A DNA stretch of 40,015 nt from Acidobacteriota bacterium (GTDB lineage Bacteria > Acidobacteriota > Vicinamibacteria > Fen-336), in NCBI GenBank assembly GCA_022340585.1, contig JAJDNS010000039.1, positions 1-40,015 on the forward strand. The letters run 5' to 3'. The notes under the pieces are model-generated. The model was not told where the DNA came from, did not search any database, and saw only the letters and a program-made list of their open reading frames with translations. This document shows positions 6,797-15,184 of this stretch, piece after piece; the stretch's first letter is position 1; each line of letters begins with the position of its first letter. The position numbers and the translations under genes are program-made.

Positions 6797-9259
6797 ATGT
6801 TTCGGCTCTTGACTGGGGTCCTGGTCGTGGCGGCGACGTCGGCGACGAACGTCAACGCCGGAGACGATGCCGTCCCAGCGAACCGGTGGCAGTCGCCCCC
6901 CGAGGACATCCTCGAGGTGCTCCACGCACCTGAGCTCCCCTGGGTGTGGACCGCGCCGACCGGTGAGCATCTGCTCCTGGCCGACCCGGTCACCTATCCC
7001 GATCTCGCCGAGCTGGCGGCGCCCATGCACAAGCTGGCCGGGATGCGGGTGAACCCGGTGACCAACGACATCCACGGGCGACACGGGGCCACGGCACCGC
7101 GTCTGGTCCGGGTCGAGGGGGGTGCCGAGACACCCCTCGCCCTGCCGGCCGACCTCGAGGTCCACGAGGTGGCCTGGACCGTGGACGGCCAGCACTTCGC
7201 CCTCACTGTCCGGCACGCCGATCACATGGGTCTGTGGGTGGGCTCGGTGGAGGGAGGCGTGCGCGAGATCGAGGGGTTGTCCCTCAACCCGCTCCTCGGC
7301 AGCGCCGTGGGCTGGCTGCCGGACCAGCAGCGCCTGCTGGTCCGGCGCATCCCGGAGCGCGGATCGGCCCCCGCGCCACCGGTCATCCCGGCGGGGCCCG
7401 AGATCCTGGAGGGGTCGGGGAGCTCCGCCCGCTCCACCTACGAGGCACGGGACCTCCTCCAGACCGCCCACGACGACGCCCTGTTCGAGTACTACGCCAC
7501 CGCAGGGCTGGTTGTGGTGGACCCGGACACCGGCACCGTGACACCCCTCGGTGCCCCGGCTCTCTACGCCACCGCCGACTTCTCGCCCGACGGAAGGTTC
7601 CTGCTCGTGGAGCGTCTGGTCGGTCCCTGGTCCCACCAGGTGCCCTGGTGGCGCTTCGCCAGCGAGGTCGAGGTGTGGGACGACAGCGGCCAGCCCGTGG
7701 CGAGCGTCGCCTCCCTCCCCCTGGCCGACCAGGTACCCACCCACGGCGTGCGTCTGGGCCCGCGCGGCGTGTCCTGGCGCGCCACCTCACCGCACACGCT
7801 CTTCTGGGTCGAGGCCCTGGACGGCGGCAATCCCGTGGCCGAGGTTCCTCATCGCGATCGACTGATGCGCCTGGAGGCGCCCTTCACCGGCGAGCCCGAG
7901 GAGGTCTTCAGGGCCGAGCACCGCATCGTGAGCTGGCAGGGCGGCTGGGGTGCCGAGGGGGGCACGCTCATGCTCACCCAGCACGAGCGCATGCGCCGCT
8001 GGCTCTACACCTGGCTCCTGGACGTGGACGAGGGCACCGCGCGCCCGTGGTTCGACCTCAACGAGGACGACCGCTACGCCTCACCGGGCGACCCGGTGCT
8101 CCGCCCCCTCCCCAACGGCCGCTGGGTGCTGCACCAGCGGGGAGACGCGGTCTACTTCTCCGGCAGCGGCGCTACCGACCAGGGCGACCGGCCCTTCCTC
8201 GACCTGCGCCACATGGAGACGGGCGAGGTGCAGCGCCTCTTCCGATGCGACCGGTCGCGGTACGAGACCTTCGTGGCGTTCGCCGGGGACGAGGACCACT
8301 TCGTGGTGCGCTCCGAGTCCGTCGACGACGTCCCCAACTACTCCCTGGCCACCCTGGGCGAGGCGGTCGAGGCCGCCGAGGGCGAGGCCACCCGGGCCCA
8401 CACCCGCGCGCCCATCACCCGCTTCGAGGATCCCACGCCGGTGCTGCGCCAGGTCCAGAAGCGCCTCGTGCGCTACCAGCGCGAGGACGGCGTGCCCCTC
8501 AGCTTCCAGCTTCTCCTGCCCCCCGGCTACCAGGAGGGCACGCCGCTGCCCACGGTGCTCTACGCCTACCCGCTGGAGTACTCGGACCCCTCCACCGCCG
8601 GGCAGGTGCGCGGATCGGTGCAGCGCTTCAGCCGCATCTCCGGCCCTTCGCATCTCTTCTTCCTGCTTCGGGGCTACGCGGTGCTCGACCGCACCGCCAT
8701 GCCCATGGTCGGCGACCCCGAGACCACCTACGACACCTTCGTGCCCCAGCTGGTGGCCGACGCCGAGGCGGCGGTGGCCAAGGCGGTGGAGATGGGCGTG
8801 GCCAACCCCGAGCGCATCGGCGTCATCGGCCACAGCCACGGCGGCCTCATGGTAGCCAACCTCCTCGCCCACACCGACCTCTTCCGGGCCGGCATCGCCC
8901 GCAGCGGCTCCTACAACAAGACCACCCAGCCCTTCGGCTTCCAGTCCGAGCGTCGCTCCCTCTTCGAGGCCCGGGACGCGTACATCCAGGTCTCGCCCAC
9001 CTTCTTCGCGGACCAGGTCAACGAGCCCGTCCTGGTCATCCACGGCGCCGCCGACTCCAACCCGGGGACGCTCACCTTCCAGTCCGAGGTCTTCTTCGAG
9101 GCCGTGCGCGGATCCGGCGGCACCGCCCGGCTGGTGCTGCTGCCGTTCGAGGACCACGGCTACCGCGCCCGCGAGAGCGTGGAGCACGTCATCTGGGAGC
9201 AGCTCCGCTGGTTCGACGCGTACGTGAAGGGGGCCGAGGCGACCGACGCCGAGCCCTGA
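6797..9259 (+). CDS. secreted S9-family serine peptidase, glutamyl endopeptidase-like
   Basis: An 820-residue exported peptidase. The signal peptide probably ends at about residue 21 (VNA-GDD). A long beta-propeller region (about 25-520) is followed by an alpha/beta-hydrolase domain with the catalytic triad Ser680 (GHSHGG), Asp753 (GAADSNPGT) and His787 (EDHGYRARE). The C-terminal domain, with LLAHTDLFRAGIARSGSYN and GYRARESVEHV, looks most like the S9D glutamyl endopeptidases first described in plant chloroplasts and many bacteria. The nucleophile elbow is GHSHGG rather than the common GxSYGG, but Ser, Asp and His are all present, so it should be active. AGGAGGAAGAC before the ATG is a strong ribosome site. 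It probably degrades peptides in the periplasm. It stands alone: the lipoprotein gene is divergent and the downstream gene is convergent. Confidence 0.93.
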   Translation: MFRLLTGVLVVAATSATNVNAGDDAVPANRWQSPPEDILEVLHAPELPWVWTAPTGEHLLLADPVTYPDLAELAAPMHKLAGMRVNPVTNDIHGRHGATAPRLVRVEGGAETPLALPADLEVHEVAWTVDGQHFALTVRHADHMGLWVGSVEGGVREIEGLSLNPLLGSAVGWLPDQQRLLVRRIPERGSAPAPPVIPAGPEILEGSGSSARSTYEARDLLQTAHDDALFEYYATAGLVVVDPDTGTVTPLGAPALYATADFSPDGRFLLVERLVGPWSHQVPWWRFASEVEVWDDSGQPVASVASLPLADQVPTHGVRLGPRGVSWRATSPHTLFWVEALDGGNPVAEVPHRDRLMRLEAPFTGEPEEVFRAEHRIVSWQGGWGAEGGTLMLTQHERMRRWLYTWLLDVDEGTARPWFDLNEDDRYASPGDPVLRPLPNGRWVLHQRGDAVYFSGSGATDQGDRPFLDLRHMETGEVQRLFRCDRSRYETFVAFAGDEDHFVVRSESVDDVPNYSLATLGEAVEAAEGEATRAHTRAPITRFEDPTPVLRQVQKRLVRYQREDGVPLSFQLLLPPGYQEGTPLPTVLYAYPLEYSDPSTAGQVRGSVQRFSRISGPSHLFFLLRGYAVLDRTAMPMVGDPETTYDTFVPQLVADAEAAVAKAVEMGVANPERIGVIGHSHGGLMVANLLAHTDLFRAGIARSGSYNKTTQPFGFQSERRSLFEARDAYIQVSPTFFADQVNEPVLVIHGAADSNPGTLTFQSEVFFEAVRGSGGTARLVLLPFEDHGYRARESVEHVIWEQLRWFDAYVKGAEATDAEP

Positions 9260-9358
9260 AGGCGTGACGGGCTCGCCGCTCGATGCGGACGTGCTCAGGC
9301 CAGAAACGGTGCGCCCGCCGATCACTCACTCAGTGAGACGCAAGGCTAGCCCGCGTCG

Positions 9359-9853
9359 TCAGATCAGGCGGTCCAGGACGTCTTGGGGCACGCTGCGCCG
9401 GAGCTCGGGATGAGCCTCCAGCAACCGCGAGATGTCGGCGGGATCCTTCTGTCGCTTGCTCGGGCGCCGCTTCGGGTCCTGCGCCGCCCACACCTTGCCC
9501 TGGAGCACATCCTCCAAAGCGGCCACGGGAAGAGACAGGCCCAGCACGTCACGAACCGAAGCCCGCCCGACGAAGGCAGCGTACCTCGGGTCTGTCTGCA
9601 GCTGGACGCGCAGGTCCGAGCCGGCGAGCGAGGCTTTCACGCTGTGCGGGAAACGGGCTCCCTTGAAGTGCTCCCGTAGCAGGGCCTCGGTCGCTTCCAG
9701 GTCCTCGATGGCCACGGCGATGTCCAGGTCGAGGCTGACCACGGGCTCGACGTACGCGTTGACCGCCTGGCCCCCGATCACGCAGTACCTGACATCGGCC
9801 TCAGACAGCACGGCCACGATGCGGTCGAGAAAGCCCGCGTGGTCGGTCGTCAC
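9359..9853 (-). CDS. nucleotidyltransferase-fold protein
   Basis: A 164-residue small nucleotidyltransferase. The motif VIGGQAVNAY (25-34) followed by SLDLDIAV, with Asp42 and Asp44 as metal ligands, is the Pol-beta-like signature found in AbiEii-like and related nucleotidyltransferases. A basic stretch near the C-terminus (PKRRPSKRQKD) is followed by DPADISRLLEAHPEL, also typical of the group. The GTG at 9853 is used because the reading frame upstream is Arg/Pro-rich and unlike a protein; GGAAGG gives a weak ribosome site. Relatives can be toxins of toxin-antitoxin pairs or stand-alone enzymes. No partner gene adjoins it: the left neighbour is a convergent peptidase gene, and the right side is a decayed TPR gene that begins within about 15 bp of this start codon. 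Confidence 0.8.
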   Translation of the reverse strand: MTTDHAGFLDRIVAVLSEADVRYCVIGGQAVNAYVEPVVSLDLDIAVAIEDLEATEALLREHFKGARFPHSVKASLAGSDLRVQLQTDPRYAAFVGRASVRDVLGLSLPVAALEDVLQGKVWAAQDPKRRPSKRQKDPADISRLLEAHPELRRSVPQDVLDRLI

Positions 9854-9865
9854 GGCCTTCCCGCC

Positions 9866-10143
9866 ACGGCGGCCTACGACGCCTGCCTGAAGGGGCTCCA
9901 CCTGCTGTGGAGCGAGGTGTCGGAGTCGGGCTTCCGCCGGTGTGTGAGCCTCTTCCTGAAGGCCCTCGGTCCGTCGGGAACGTTCACGCCGGCCTCGGCG
10001 AGCTCGACCCGGCGTTCGACTGTCTCGAGAGGGCGGTCGAGGAACGCTCGGGCTGGCTGGTCGGGCTCCGCAGCCCGCACCTCTTCGGGATGCTGCACAC
10101 CGACCCGCGCCACGAGGACCTGTGCCGCAGGGTGGGACTTTGA
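9866..10143 (+). pseudogene. remnant of a TPR-containing regulator, internally deleted and frameshifted
   Basis: Two pieces of one protein type lie in different frames. The first (about 9872-9965) reads AYDACLKGLHLLWSEVSESG and continues to FLKAL, matching the AYDxYLxG...LW...F..AL helix that opens the TPR region of acidobacterial regulators. The second, one frame over (about 9979-10143), has GELDPAFDCLERAVEERS, then GWLVGL and DPRHEDLCRRVGL before the stop. This is the usual C-terminal end of the same proteins (ALDWLERAxEERSGWLV...SDPRF..LLRRVGL). The several hundred residues that normally separate these parts are gone, so this is a deletion remnant. Its left edge abuts the nucleotidyltransferase gene. 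Confidence 0.65.
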
Positions 10144-10435
10144 GCCCCTTGCCCTTGCCCAGTGGCACTGGAGCTCAGTTGGCCGCATGGCAGGCTGAGA
10201 TGAAGCACTCGATGGGTCGCCGACGTCCCACCCCGCCCCGTCAGCCTCGGCCTGCCAGGAAGGGCTGGGACTGGCGCAAGCCCCCCGTGCCCTCGAAGCC
10301 GGCGAAGAAGCCCGCGGTTCCCGCGCGGCCGAGGGGGCTTATTTGGCATCAGGAAGAGGATCCGACGCCTGAGGCCAGGCGCAAGCGGCTCAGGAGCGGG
10401 AATCGGGGTCAGGATCTCAGGATGGTGACTGGAGC
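10144..10435. other. intergenic stretch without a convincing gene
   Basis: Open frames here (for example from 10200 rightward) are Arg/Pro-rich, match no family I know, and run into the antisense of the tRNA. A G-rich direct-repeat-like stretch lies near 10370-10430. No promoter or terminator with a U tract was seen. It probably continues the decayed region to its left. Confidence 0.4.
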
Positions 10436-10510
10436 TGGAGCCGGCGCTCGGACTTGAACCGAGGACCTGCTGATTACGAATCAGCTGCTCTACCACTGAG
10501 CTACGCCGGC
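10436..10510 (-). tRNA. tRNA-Thr (anticodon CGT)
   Basis: A complete cloverleaf is read on the minus strand. The 7-bp acceptor stem GCCGGCG/CGCCGGC is perfect. The D arm contains GCTC...GAGC. The anticodon stem GCTGA/TCAGC carries the loop TTCGTAA with CGT (complement at 10476-10478), and the T arm is CTCGG-TTCAAGT-CCGAG. The discriminator is T and the 3' CCA is encoded in the gene (10436-10438). CGT reads the ACG codon, which is frequent in this GC-rich genome. Confidence 0.95.
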
Positions 10511-10520
10511 AGGGGCAGGG

Positions 10521-10541
10521 GCCGGCTTCGGCGAAGCCGGC
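10521..10541. other. hairpin in the tRNA-Thr leader
   Basis: GCCGGCTTC (10521-10529) and GAAGCCGGC (10533-10541) form a perfect 9-bp stem with a 3-base loop, lying 10 bp upstream of the mature tRNA 5' end. Part of the arm repeats the acceptor-stem sequence GCCGGC. It is probably part of the precursor leader; it has no U tract. Confidence 0.45.
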
Positions 10542-10549
10542 GACCGATG

Positions 10550-10578
10550 ATCGTAGCAAGCCCGCGGGGTGCTGGCAA
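10550..10578 (-). promoter_or_regulatory. promoter of tRNA-Thr
   Basis: On the minus strand, TTGCCA (10578-10573), 17 bp, TACGAT (10555-10550). Transcription would start near 10543, giving a precursor leader of about 33 bases that includes the hairpin. Confidence 0.6.
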
Positions 10579-10609
10579 TGCCCGGGGGCCGGCCGGCGGC
10601 CGGCGGCCT

Positions 10610-10638
10610 TTGCTCCCCCCCCCGCTTTTTGATATCGT
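10610..10638 (+). promoter_or_regulatory. putative promoter of the first nuo operon, with a C9 tract in the spacer
   Basis: TTGCTC (10610-10615), 17 bp, TATCGT (10633-10638). Nine consecutive C bases (10615-10623) make up about half of the spacer. Matches are moderate: TTG in the -35 and four of six in the -10. The predicted start is near 10645, only about 10 bases before the first possible nuoA start codon. Confidence 0.4.
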
Positions 10639-10653
10639 CCCGCCGGCCCGGGG

Positions 10654-11103
10654 ATGCTGCCGATTCGGCCCGCAGTCGCCCGGCTCAGCGCGGAAATCCA
10701 GGTGCCCACACCTCCCCCGACCAGCGACTTCCTGACCGCCTACGCCAGCATCCTCGTGTTCCTGGTGGCGATCGTCGGGATCCTCGTCGGCGCCCTCCTC
10801 TTCTGGTGGGTGCTGCGCCCCTCGCGCTTCAGCGAGGAGAAGCTGACCACCTACGAGTGCGGCGAGGACCCCACCGGCAACGCCTGGATCCAGTTCAACA
10901 TCCGGTTCTACGTGTTCGCCCTCATCTTCATCGTGTTCGACGTGGAGGCGGTGTTCCTGCTGCCCTGGGCGGCGGTATTCCGGGAGATGGGCCTCCTCGC
11001 GTATGTCGAGGGGCTCGTCTTCATCGCCATCCTCCTGGTCGCCCTCGGCTACGTGTGGAGGAAGGGCGACCTGGCGTGGGTGCGCAGCGAGGACCGGGGC
11101 TGA
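10654..11103 (+). CDS. nuoA: NADH-quinone oxidoreductase subunit A
   Basis: A small membrane-arm subunit of complex I with three transmembrane helices (about residues 29-53, 86-107 and 113-136). The conserved inter-helix loop [12 protein letters not shown] contains the family cysteine, and helix 2 carries the conserved [11 protein letters not shown] motif. With the ATG at 10654 it has 149 residues. A GTG at 10702 would give 133, closer to the usual 120-130 and losing only a non-conserved head, so the start is uncertain. It opens the nuoA-B-C-D-H-I-J-K-N operon, with nuoB 8 bp downstream. Confidence 0.95.
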   Translation: MLPIRPAVARLSAEIQVPTPPPTSDFLTAYASILVFLVAIVGILVGALLFWWVLRPSRFSEEKLTTYECGEDPTGNAWIQFNIRFYVFALIFIVFDVEAVFLLPWAAVFREMGLLAYVEGLVFIAILLVALGYVWRKGDLAWVRSEDRG

Positions 11104-11111
11104 GAGGGGGC

Positions 11112-11672
11112 ATGTCCGAGGTCAAGGGGCTCATCCAGAACCGGTTCCCGGACGGGCTGATCTTCACGTCCGCCGACCAGCTCATCAACTGGGGCCGGAA
11201 GAACAGCCTCTGGTCCATGACCTTCGGGCTCGCGTGCTGCGCCATCGAGATGATGGCGGCCGGGGGAACCCGGTACGACTGGGACCGCTTCGGCGTGATC
11301 CCCCGGGCGACTCCGCGCCAGAGCGACCTGATGATCGTGGCGGGCACGGTCACTCTGAAGATGGCCACCCGGGTGAAGCGGCTGTACGAGCAGATGGCCG
11401 AGCCCAAGTACGTGATCTCCATGGGCTCCTGCGCCAACAACGGCGGCCCCTACTGGAAGCACGGGTACCACGTCCTGAAGGGCGTCGACGAGGTGATCCC
11501 GGTGGACGTCTACGTGCCCGGCTGCCCGCCACGGCCCGAGGCGCTGCTGTACGGGATCATGAAGCTGCAGGAGCGCATCCAGGAGGACCGCGTGCTCCGC
11601 AAGCGGGAGGCCACGGTCGGGAGCCTGGCCGGGGCCACGCTCGACGGCGCCACCGACGGGGTGGCGAAGTAG
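11112..11672 (+). CDS. nuoB: NADH-quinone oxidoreductase subunit B (operon 1 copy)
   Basis: A 186-residue peripheral subunit of complex I that holds cluster N2, the last iron-sulfur centre before quinone. All four ligands are visible: the Cys42-Cys43 pair in [10 protein letters not shown], Cys107 in MGSCANNGG and Cys138 in PGCPPRPE. The C-terminal 30 residues are variable. It lies 8 bp after nuoA and 3 bp before nuoC. A second, clearly different copy is at 25939-26628. Confidence 0.97.
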   Translation: MSEVKGLIQNRFPDGLIFTSADQLINWGRKNSLWSMTFGLACCAIEMMAAGGTRYDWDRFGVIPRATPRQSDLMIVAGTVTLKMATRVKRLYEQMAEPKYVISMGSCANNGGPYWKHGYHVLKGVDEVIPVDVYVPGCPPRPEALLYGIMKLQERIQEDRVLRKREATVGSLAGATLDGATDGVAK

Positions 11673-11675
11673 GCG

Positions 11676-12257
11676 ATGGACGCGCAGGTCATTCACGAGA
11701 AGCTGGTGGCCCGGTTCGGGGACCAGGTCCTCTCCGCCGACCTCGAAGCGGCGTCGCCGTTCGCGGTGGTGGCGACCGACACCATCGCCGAGGTGGCCGC
11801 CTTCTGCAAGGAGGACCCGGACCTCGCCTTCGACAACCTGATGTGCCTGTCGGGAGTCGACTACCCGGGCGAGGACCCGCCGCGAATGGAGGTGGTCTAC
11901 CACCTTCTCTCGTACACCCACCACCACACGTTCGCCCTGAAGGTGCACGTGGCGCGCGAGAACCCGGCGGTGCCCACGGTTGAAGGCGTCTGGGGTGTGG
12001 CCAACTTCCACGAGCGCGAGTGCTGGGACATGTTCGGGATCGTGTTCACCGGGCACAGCGACATGCGCCGCATCCTCCTCCCCGACGACTGGGACGGCTT
12101 CCCGCTGCGGAAGGACTGGGAGGATCCGGACTACTACAACGGCCTGCACGTGAAGCCGACGGAGCAGATGGCGGACCGCGCCCTCGCCGGGGAGCAGATC
12201 GGCGTCGGACCGTTCGACTTCCAGCCGCCCAACGCCCACGTGGACGAGAAGGAATGA
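11676..12257 (+). CDS. nuoC: NADH-quinone oxidoreductase subunit C (operon 1 copy)
   Basis: A 193-residue hydrophilic subunit of the complex I connecting module. The signature HERECWDMFGIVFTGHSDMR, followed by LLPDDWDGFPLRKDW, is the classic NuoC/30-kDa motif. Here NuoC is a separate protein, whereas at 26612-28339 the same domain is fused to NuoD. The stop overlaps the nuoD start (ATGA at 12254-12257), which implies translational coupling. Confidence 0.96.
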   Translation: MDAQVIHEKLVARFGDQVLSADLEAASPFAVVATDTIAEVAAFCKEDPDLAFDNLMCLSGVDYPGEDPPRMEVVYHLLSYTHHHTFALKVHVARENPAVPTVEGVWGVANFHERECWDMFGIVFTGHSDMRRILLPDDWDGFPLRKDWEDPDYYNGLHVKPTEQMADRALAGEQIGVGPFDFQPPNAHVDEKE

Positions 12258-13417
12258 GCACCGAAGCCCTCCCGAACGACTGGGATCCGGAGGCCCTCGA
12301 CACCGACGAGATGATCCTCCAGATGGGCCCCCAGCACCCCGCTACCCACGGGGTGCTCCGGGTGGAGCTCAGGACCGACGGCGAGGTGGTCAAGGCGGCC
12401 CGGCCCCACATCGGCTACCTGCACCGCTGCTTCGAGAAGCACTGCGAGAACGTCGACTATCCCGGCGTGATGCCCTACACCGACCGCATGGACTACGTGG
12501 CGTCCATGGGGAACACCCTGGGCTTCGCCCTCGCGGTGGAGAAGCTCGCCGGGATCGAGGTGAGCCCGTACGTCAACACGATCCGCGTGATCATGGCCGA
12601 GCTTCAGCGGATCGCCTCCCACTGCGTGGCGGTGGGCACCTACACCATGGACATCGGGGCCTTCACCCCGTTCCTCCACCTCCTGCGGGACCGGGAGAAG
12701 GTGCTCGACCTGTTCGAGTGGACGTGTGGGGCACGTCTTCTCTACAACTACAACTGGGTCGGCGGGGTCAGCCACGACCTCCCCGACGGCTTTACCCGGG
12801 CGGCCCGCGACCTGCTCCGCGAGTTCGACGCCGTCACCATGCCCGAGCTGATCGACCTGATCATCGGAAACAAGATCTTCATCAAGAGGCTCGCCGGGGT
12901 GGGCGTCTGCTCCCCGGAGCTCGGGGTCTCGTACGACCTGACCGGCCCCAACCTGAGGGGCAGCGGGGTGCCGCGGGACCTGCGCAAGGACGCGCCGTAC
13001 TGCGGATACGAGAACTACGACTTCGACCTCGGCCTGGGCGAGGGCAGGTTCGGCCCCCTGGGCTCGTGCTTCGACCGCAACTGGGTGCGCGTGGTCGAGA
13101 TGCGGGAGAGCTCGAAGATCGTCCACCAGGCCCTCGACCGCCTCGACAAGATGGAGAAGACGGACGTCCACGAGAACGTCCCCAAGCGGGTGAAGGTCCC
13201 GAAGGGAGAGGTCTACTTCCGCTCCGAGGCCCCGCGGGGGCAGCTCGGCTACTACGTGGTGTCCGACGGCAAGGCCAACCCGTACCGGGTGAAGGTCAAG
13301 AGCCCCTGCTTCACCGCCATGAGCGTCTTCCACCACCTCGCGAAGGGGATGATGATCGCCGACATCGTCGCCCTCATCGGCAGCCTGGACATCGTGCTCG
13401 GCGAGATCGACCGGTGA
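12254..13417 (+). CDS. nuoD: NADH-quinone oxidoreductase subunit D (operon 1 copy)
   Basis: A 387-residue 49-kDa-type subunit that forms the quinone-binding cavity together with NuoB. GPQHPATHGVLR supplies the quinone-headgroup His, and YTDRMDYV supplies the conserved Tyr. The later DLTGPNLRGSG and LGSLDIVLGEIDR tail are standard. Length is typical. The ATG is fixed by the ATGA overlap with nuoC. It is the separate-subunit counterpart of the fused copy at 26612-28339; both copies keep the quinone-site residues. Confidence 0.97.
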   Translation: MSTEALPNDWDPEALDTDEMILQMGPQHPATHGVLRVELRTDGEVVKAARPHIGYLHRCFEKHCENVDYPGVMPYTDRMDYVASMGNTLGFALAVEKLAGIEVSPYVNTIRVIMAELQRIASHCVAVGTYTMDIGAFTPFLHLLRDREKVLDLFEWTCGARLLYNYNWVGGVSHDLPDGFTRAARDLLREFDAVTMPELIDLIIGNKIFIKRLAGVGVCSPELGVSYDLTGPNLRGSGVPRDLRKDAPYCGYENYDFDLGLGEGRFGPLGSCFDRNWVRVVEMRESSKIVHQALDRLDKMEKTDVHENVPKRVKVPKGEVYFRSEAPRGQLGYYVVSDGKANPYRVKVKSPCFTAMSVFHHLAKGMMIADIVALIGSLDIVLGEIDR

Positions 13418-13428
13418 AGGTGCGCTAG

Positions 13429-14628
13429 ATGGACGTCACCTACGAACTGCTCGTGCGGCTCGTCCCCGCCCTCGCCGACCTGCCCTCGTGGCTGGTGGTC
13501 GCGATCGTCGCCGGTCTCCCGGCCCTGGCCTGCTTCGGCTTCATGGGGGTCGGCCCCGTGGTCTACGTCTACGCCGAGCGCAAGATCTCGGGATTCATGC
13601 AGGACCGCCTCGGCCCCATGCGGGTCGGGAAGTGGGGCCTGCTGCAGACGATCGCGGACACGTTCAAGCTCCTCTTCAAGGAAGCCATCTACCCGAAGGC
13701 AGTCGACCGGAAGCTCTTCATCCTCGCCCCGCTCATCGTCTGCACCGGCGCCTTCCTGCCGCTGGTGGTCGTCCCGTGGGGGGCCCGGCTGCAGGCCGCC
13801 GACCTGAACGTGGGCGTTTTCTTCGTGGCCGCCATCTCGAGCCTGTCCGTGGTCGGGCTGATCATGGCGGGCTGGGCCTCGAACAACAAGTACGCCCTGT
13901 TCGGGGGAATGCGCTCGGCCGCCCAGATCGTGTCGTACGAGATCCCGGCGGTCATGCTCCTGCTGGTGCCGGTGATGATCGCGGGGAGCATGAGCCTGCA
14001 GGACCTGGTCGCGGTGCAGGCCGGGGGGCTCCAGAACTGGCTGCTGTTCCGCTACTTCCCCCTCATGCCCATCGCCTTCGTGGCCTTCTTCGTGGCGGGG
14101 ATGGCGGAGTGCAACCGCACGCCGTTCGACATCCCGGAGGCGGAGAGCGAGCTCGTGGCCGGCTTCCACACCGAGTACAGCGGCTTCTTCTTCGCCATGT
14201 TCATGATGGCCGAGTACACGGAGATGTTCGTGATCTCGGCGGTGACCTCGGTGCTCTTTCTCGGCGGCTTCCTGACCCCCTTCCCGGGGGGCTGGCTCCA
14301 GGCCCTCGGGCCCGTGCCCCTGGGCTGGTTCTGGCTGATCCTCAAGGCCTGGTCTCTCATCTTCGTGATGATGTGGCTGCGCTGGACCCTGCCCCGCATG
14401 CGGGTGGACCAGCTCATGCACGTGGCCTGGAAGGTGCTCCTGCCCATCGCCTTCGCCCTCGTGATCGTCATGGGCGGGCTCGTCCTCTGGCCGGCCACCG
14501 CCAACGGCTTCCCCTGGGATCGCTACTTCGGCTGGCCCCTGACCGTACTCCTCTTCGGCTTCCTGATCGTGGTCATGGTGCGCGCGCTGCGCTGGAACCG
14601 GCGCCGGGCGCAGGAGCTGGCGGCATGA
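13429..14628 (+). CDS. nuoH: NADH-quinone oxidoreductase subunit H
   Basis: A 399-residue multi-spanning membrane subunit (about eight to nine helices) at the junction of the two arms of complex I, lining the entry to the quinone chamber. Conserved stretches are YAERKISGFMQDRLGP and AECNRTPFDIPEAESELVAG, which contain the acidic loop residues typical of NuoH. It is longer than the E. coli protein (325 residues), mostly through extra length in the C-terminal half. AAGGTG precedes the ATG. The stop overlaps the nuoI start (ATGA). There is no second nuoH in the window. Confidence 0.97.
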   Translation: MDVTYELLVRLVPALADLPSWLVVAIVAGLPALACFGFMGVGPVVYVYAERKISGFMQDRLGPMRVGKWGLLQTIADTFKLLFKEAIYPKAVDRKLFILAPLIVCTGAFLPLVVVPWGARLQAADLNVGVFFVAAISSLSVVGLIMAGWASNNKYALFGGMRSAAQIVSYEIPAVMLLLVPVMIAGSMSLQDLVAVQAGGLQNWLLFRYFPLMPIAFVAFFVAGMAECNRTPFDIPEAESELVAGFHTEYSGFFFAMFMMAEYTEMFVISAVTSVLFLGGFLTPFPGGWLQALGPVPLGWFWLILKAWSLIFVMMWLRWTLPRMRVDQLMHVAWKVLLPIAFALVIVMGGLVLWPATANGFPWDRYFGWPLTVLLFGFLIVVMVRALRWNRRRAQELAA

Positions 14629-15179
14629 CGCAGTGGTTCAAGGACGTCTGGGAAGGCTTCTGGACGGTGCTCGTGGGGATGAAGGTCACCTGGCGGCACC
14701 TGTTCACCCAGCCCGCGACGCTCCAGTACCCCTCGTTCAAGTGGCCGCTGCCCCCGAGGAGCCGGATGCGCCTCTTCATGCACTACGAGGACTGCATCGG
14801 CTGCGGGCAGTGCGCCCGGGCGTGCCCGGTGAGCTGCATCTCCATCAAGACCGAGAAGAGGGACAAGGACCTGCCCCCCGCCTTCGCCGCCACCGGGAAC
14901 CCGATCAAGCTGAACGTCACCGTCTTCGACATCGACATGTCGCTGTGCTGCTACTGCAACCTCTGCACGTACCCCTGCCCCACCGAGTGCCTCTACATGA
15001 CGCCGGAGTACGAGTTCGCCACCAGCGACCTGACCCACCACCTCTACCGGTTCGCCAAGAAGGACGCGAAGTTCCTCACCGAGAACCCGAAGAAGAAGGA
15101 CGAGCCGGCCACGCCGGCCGCGGGGGCGCCGGCGCCACCCGCCGCACCGGCCCCGCCCGCGAAGCCTTCGGAAGCATAG
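14625..15179 (+). CDS. nuoI: NADH-quinone oxidoreductase subunit I (operon 1 copy)
   Basis: A 184-residue ferredoxin-like subunit carrying clusters N6a and N6b. The first motif is Cys57-x2-Cys60-x2-Cys63-x3-Cys67. The second is Cys108-x2-Cys111-x2-Cys114-x3-Cys118, with an extra Cys109 next to it. An amphipathic N-terminal helix would lie on the membrane. The C-terminal 25 residues are an Ala/Pro-rich tail not needed for the fold. The start overlaps the nuoH stop. It differs strongly from the NuoI at 31546-32151. Confidence 0.96.
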   Translation: MTQWFKDVWEGFWTVLVGMKVTWRHLFTQPATLQYPSFKWPLPPRSRMRLFMHYEDCIGCGQCARACPVSCISIKTEKRDKDLPPAFAATGNPIKLNVTVFDIDMSLCCYCNLCTYPCPTECLYMTPEYEFATSDLTHHLYRFAKKDAKFLTENPKKKDEPATPAAGAPAPPAAPAPPAKPSEA

Positions 15180-15184
15180 ATGCC

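Noticed and set aside
7234..9267. 677-codon rightward frame inside the peptidase gene
   Set aside because: Arg/Pro/Gly-rich shadow of the peptidase in another frame.
9359..9853. Abortive-infection or toxin-antitoxin system based on the nucleotidyltransferase
   Set aside because: No antitoxin or HEPN partner gene adjoins it, and the fold alone does not show such a role.
10200..10457. Rightward frame starting MKHSMGRRRP
   Set aside because: Basic, proline-rich, no ribosome site, no family, and it ends inside the antisense of the tRNA.
9984..10709. 241-codon leftward open frame crossing the tRNA gene
   Set aside because: Its middle is the well-known false translation of a tRNA (SVVEQLIRNQQVLGSSPSAG); the rest is Arg/Pro-rich.
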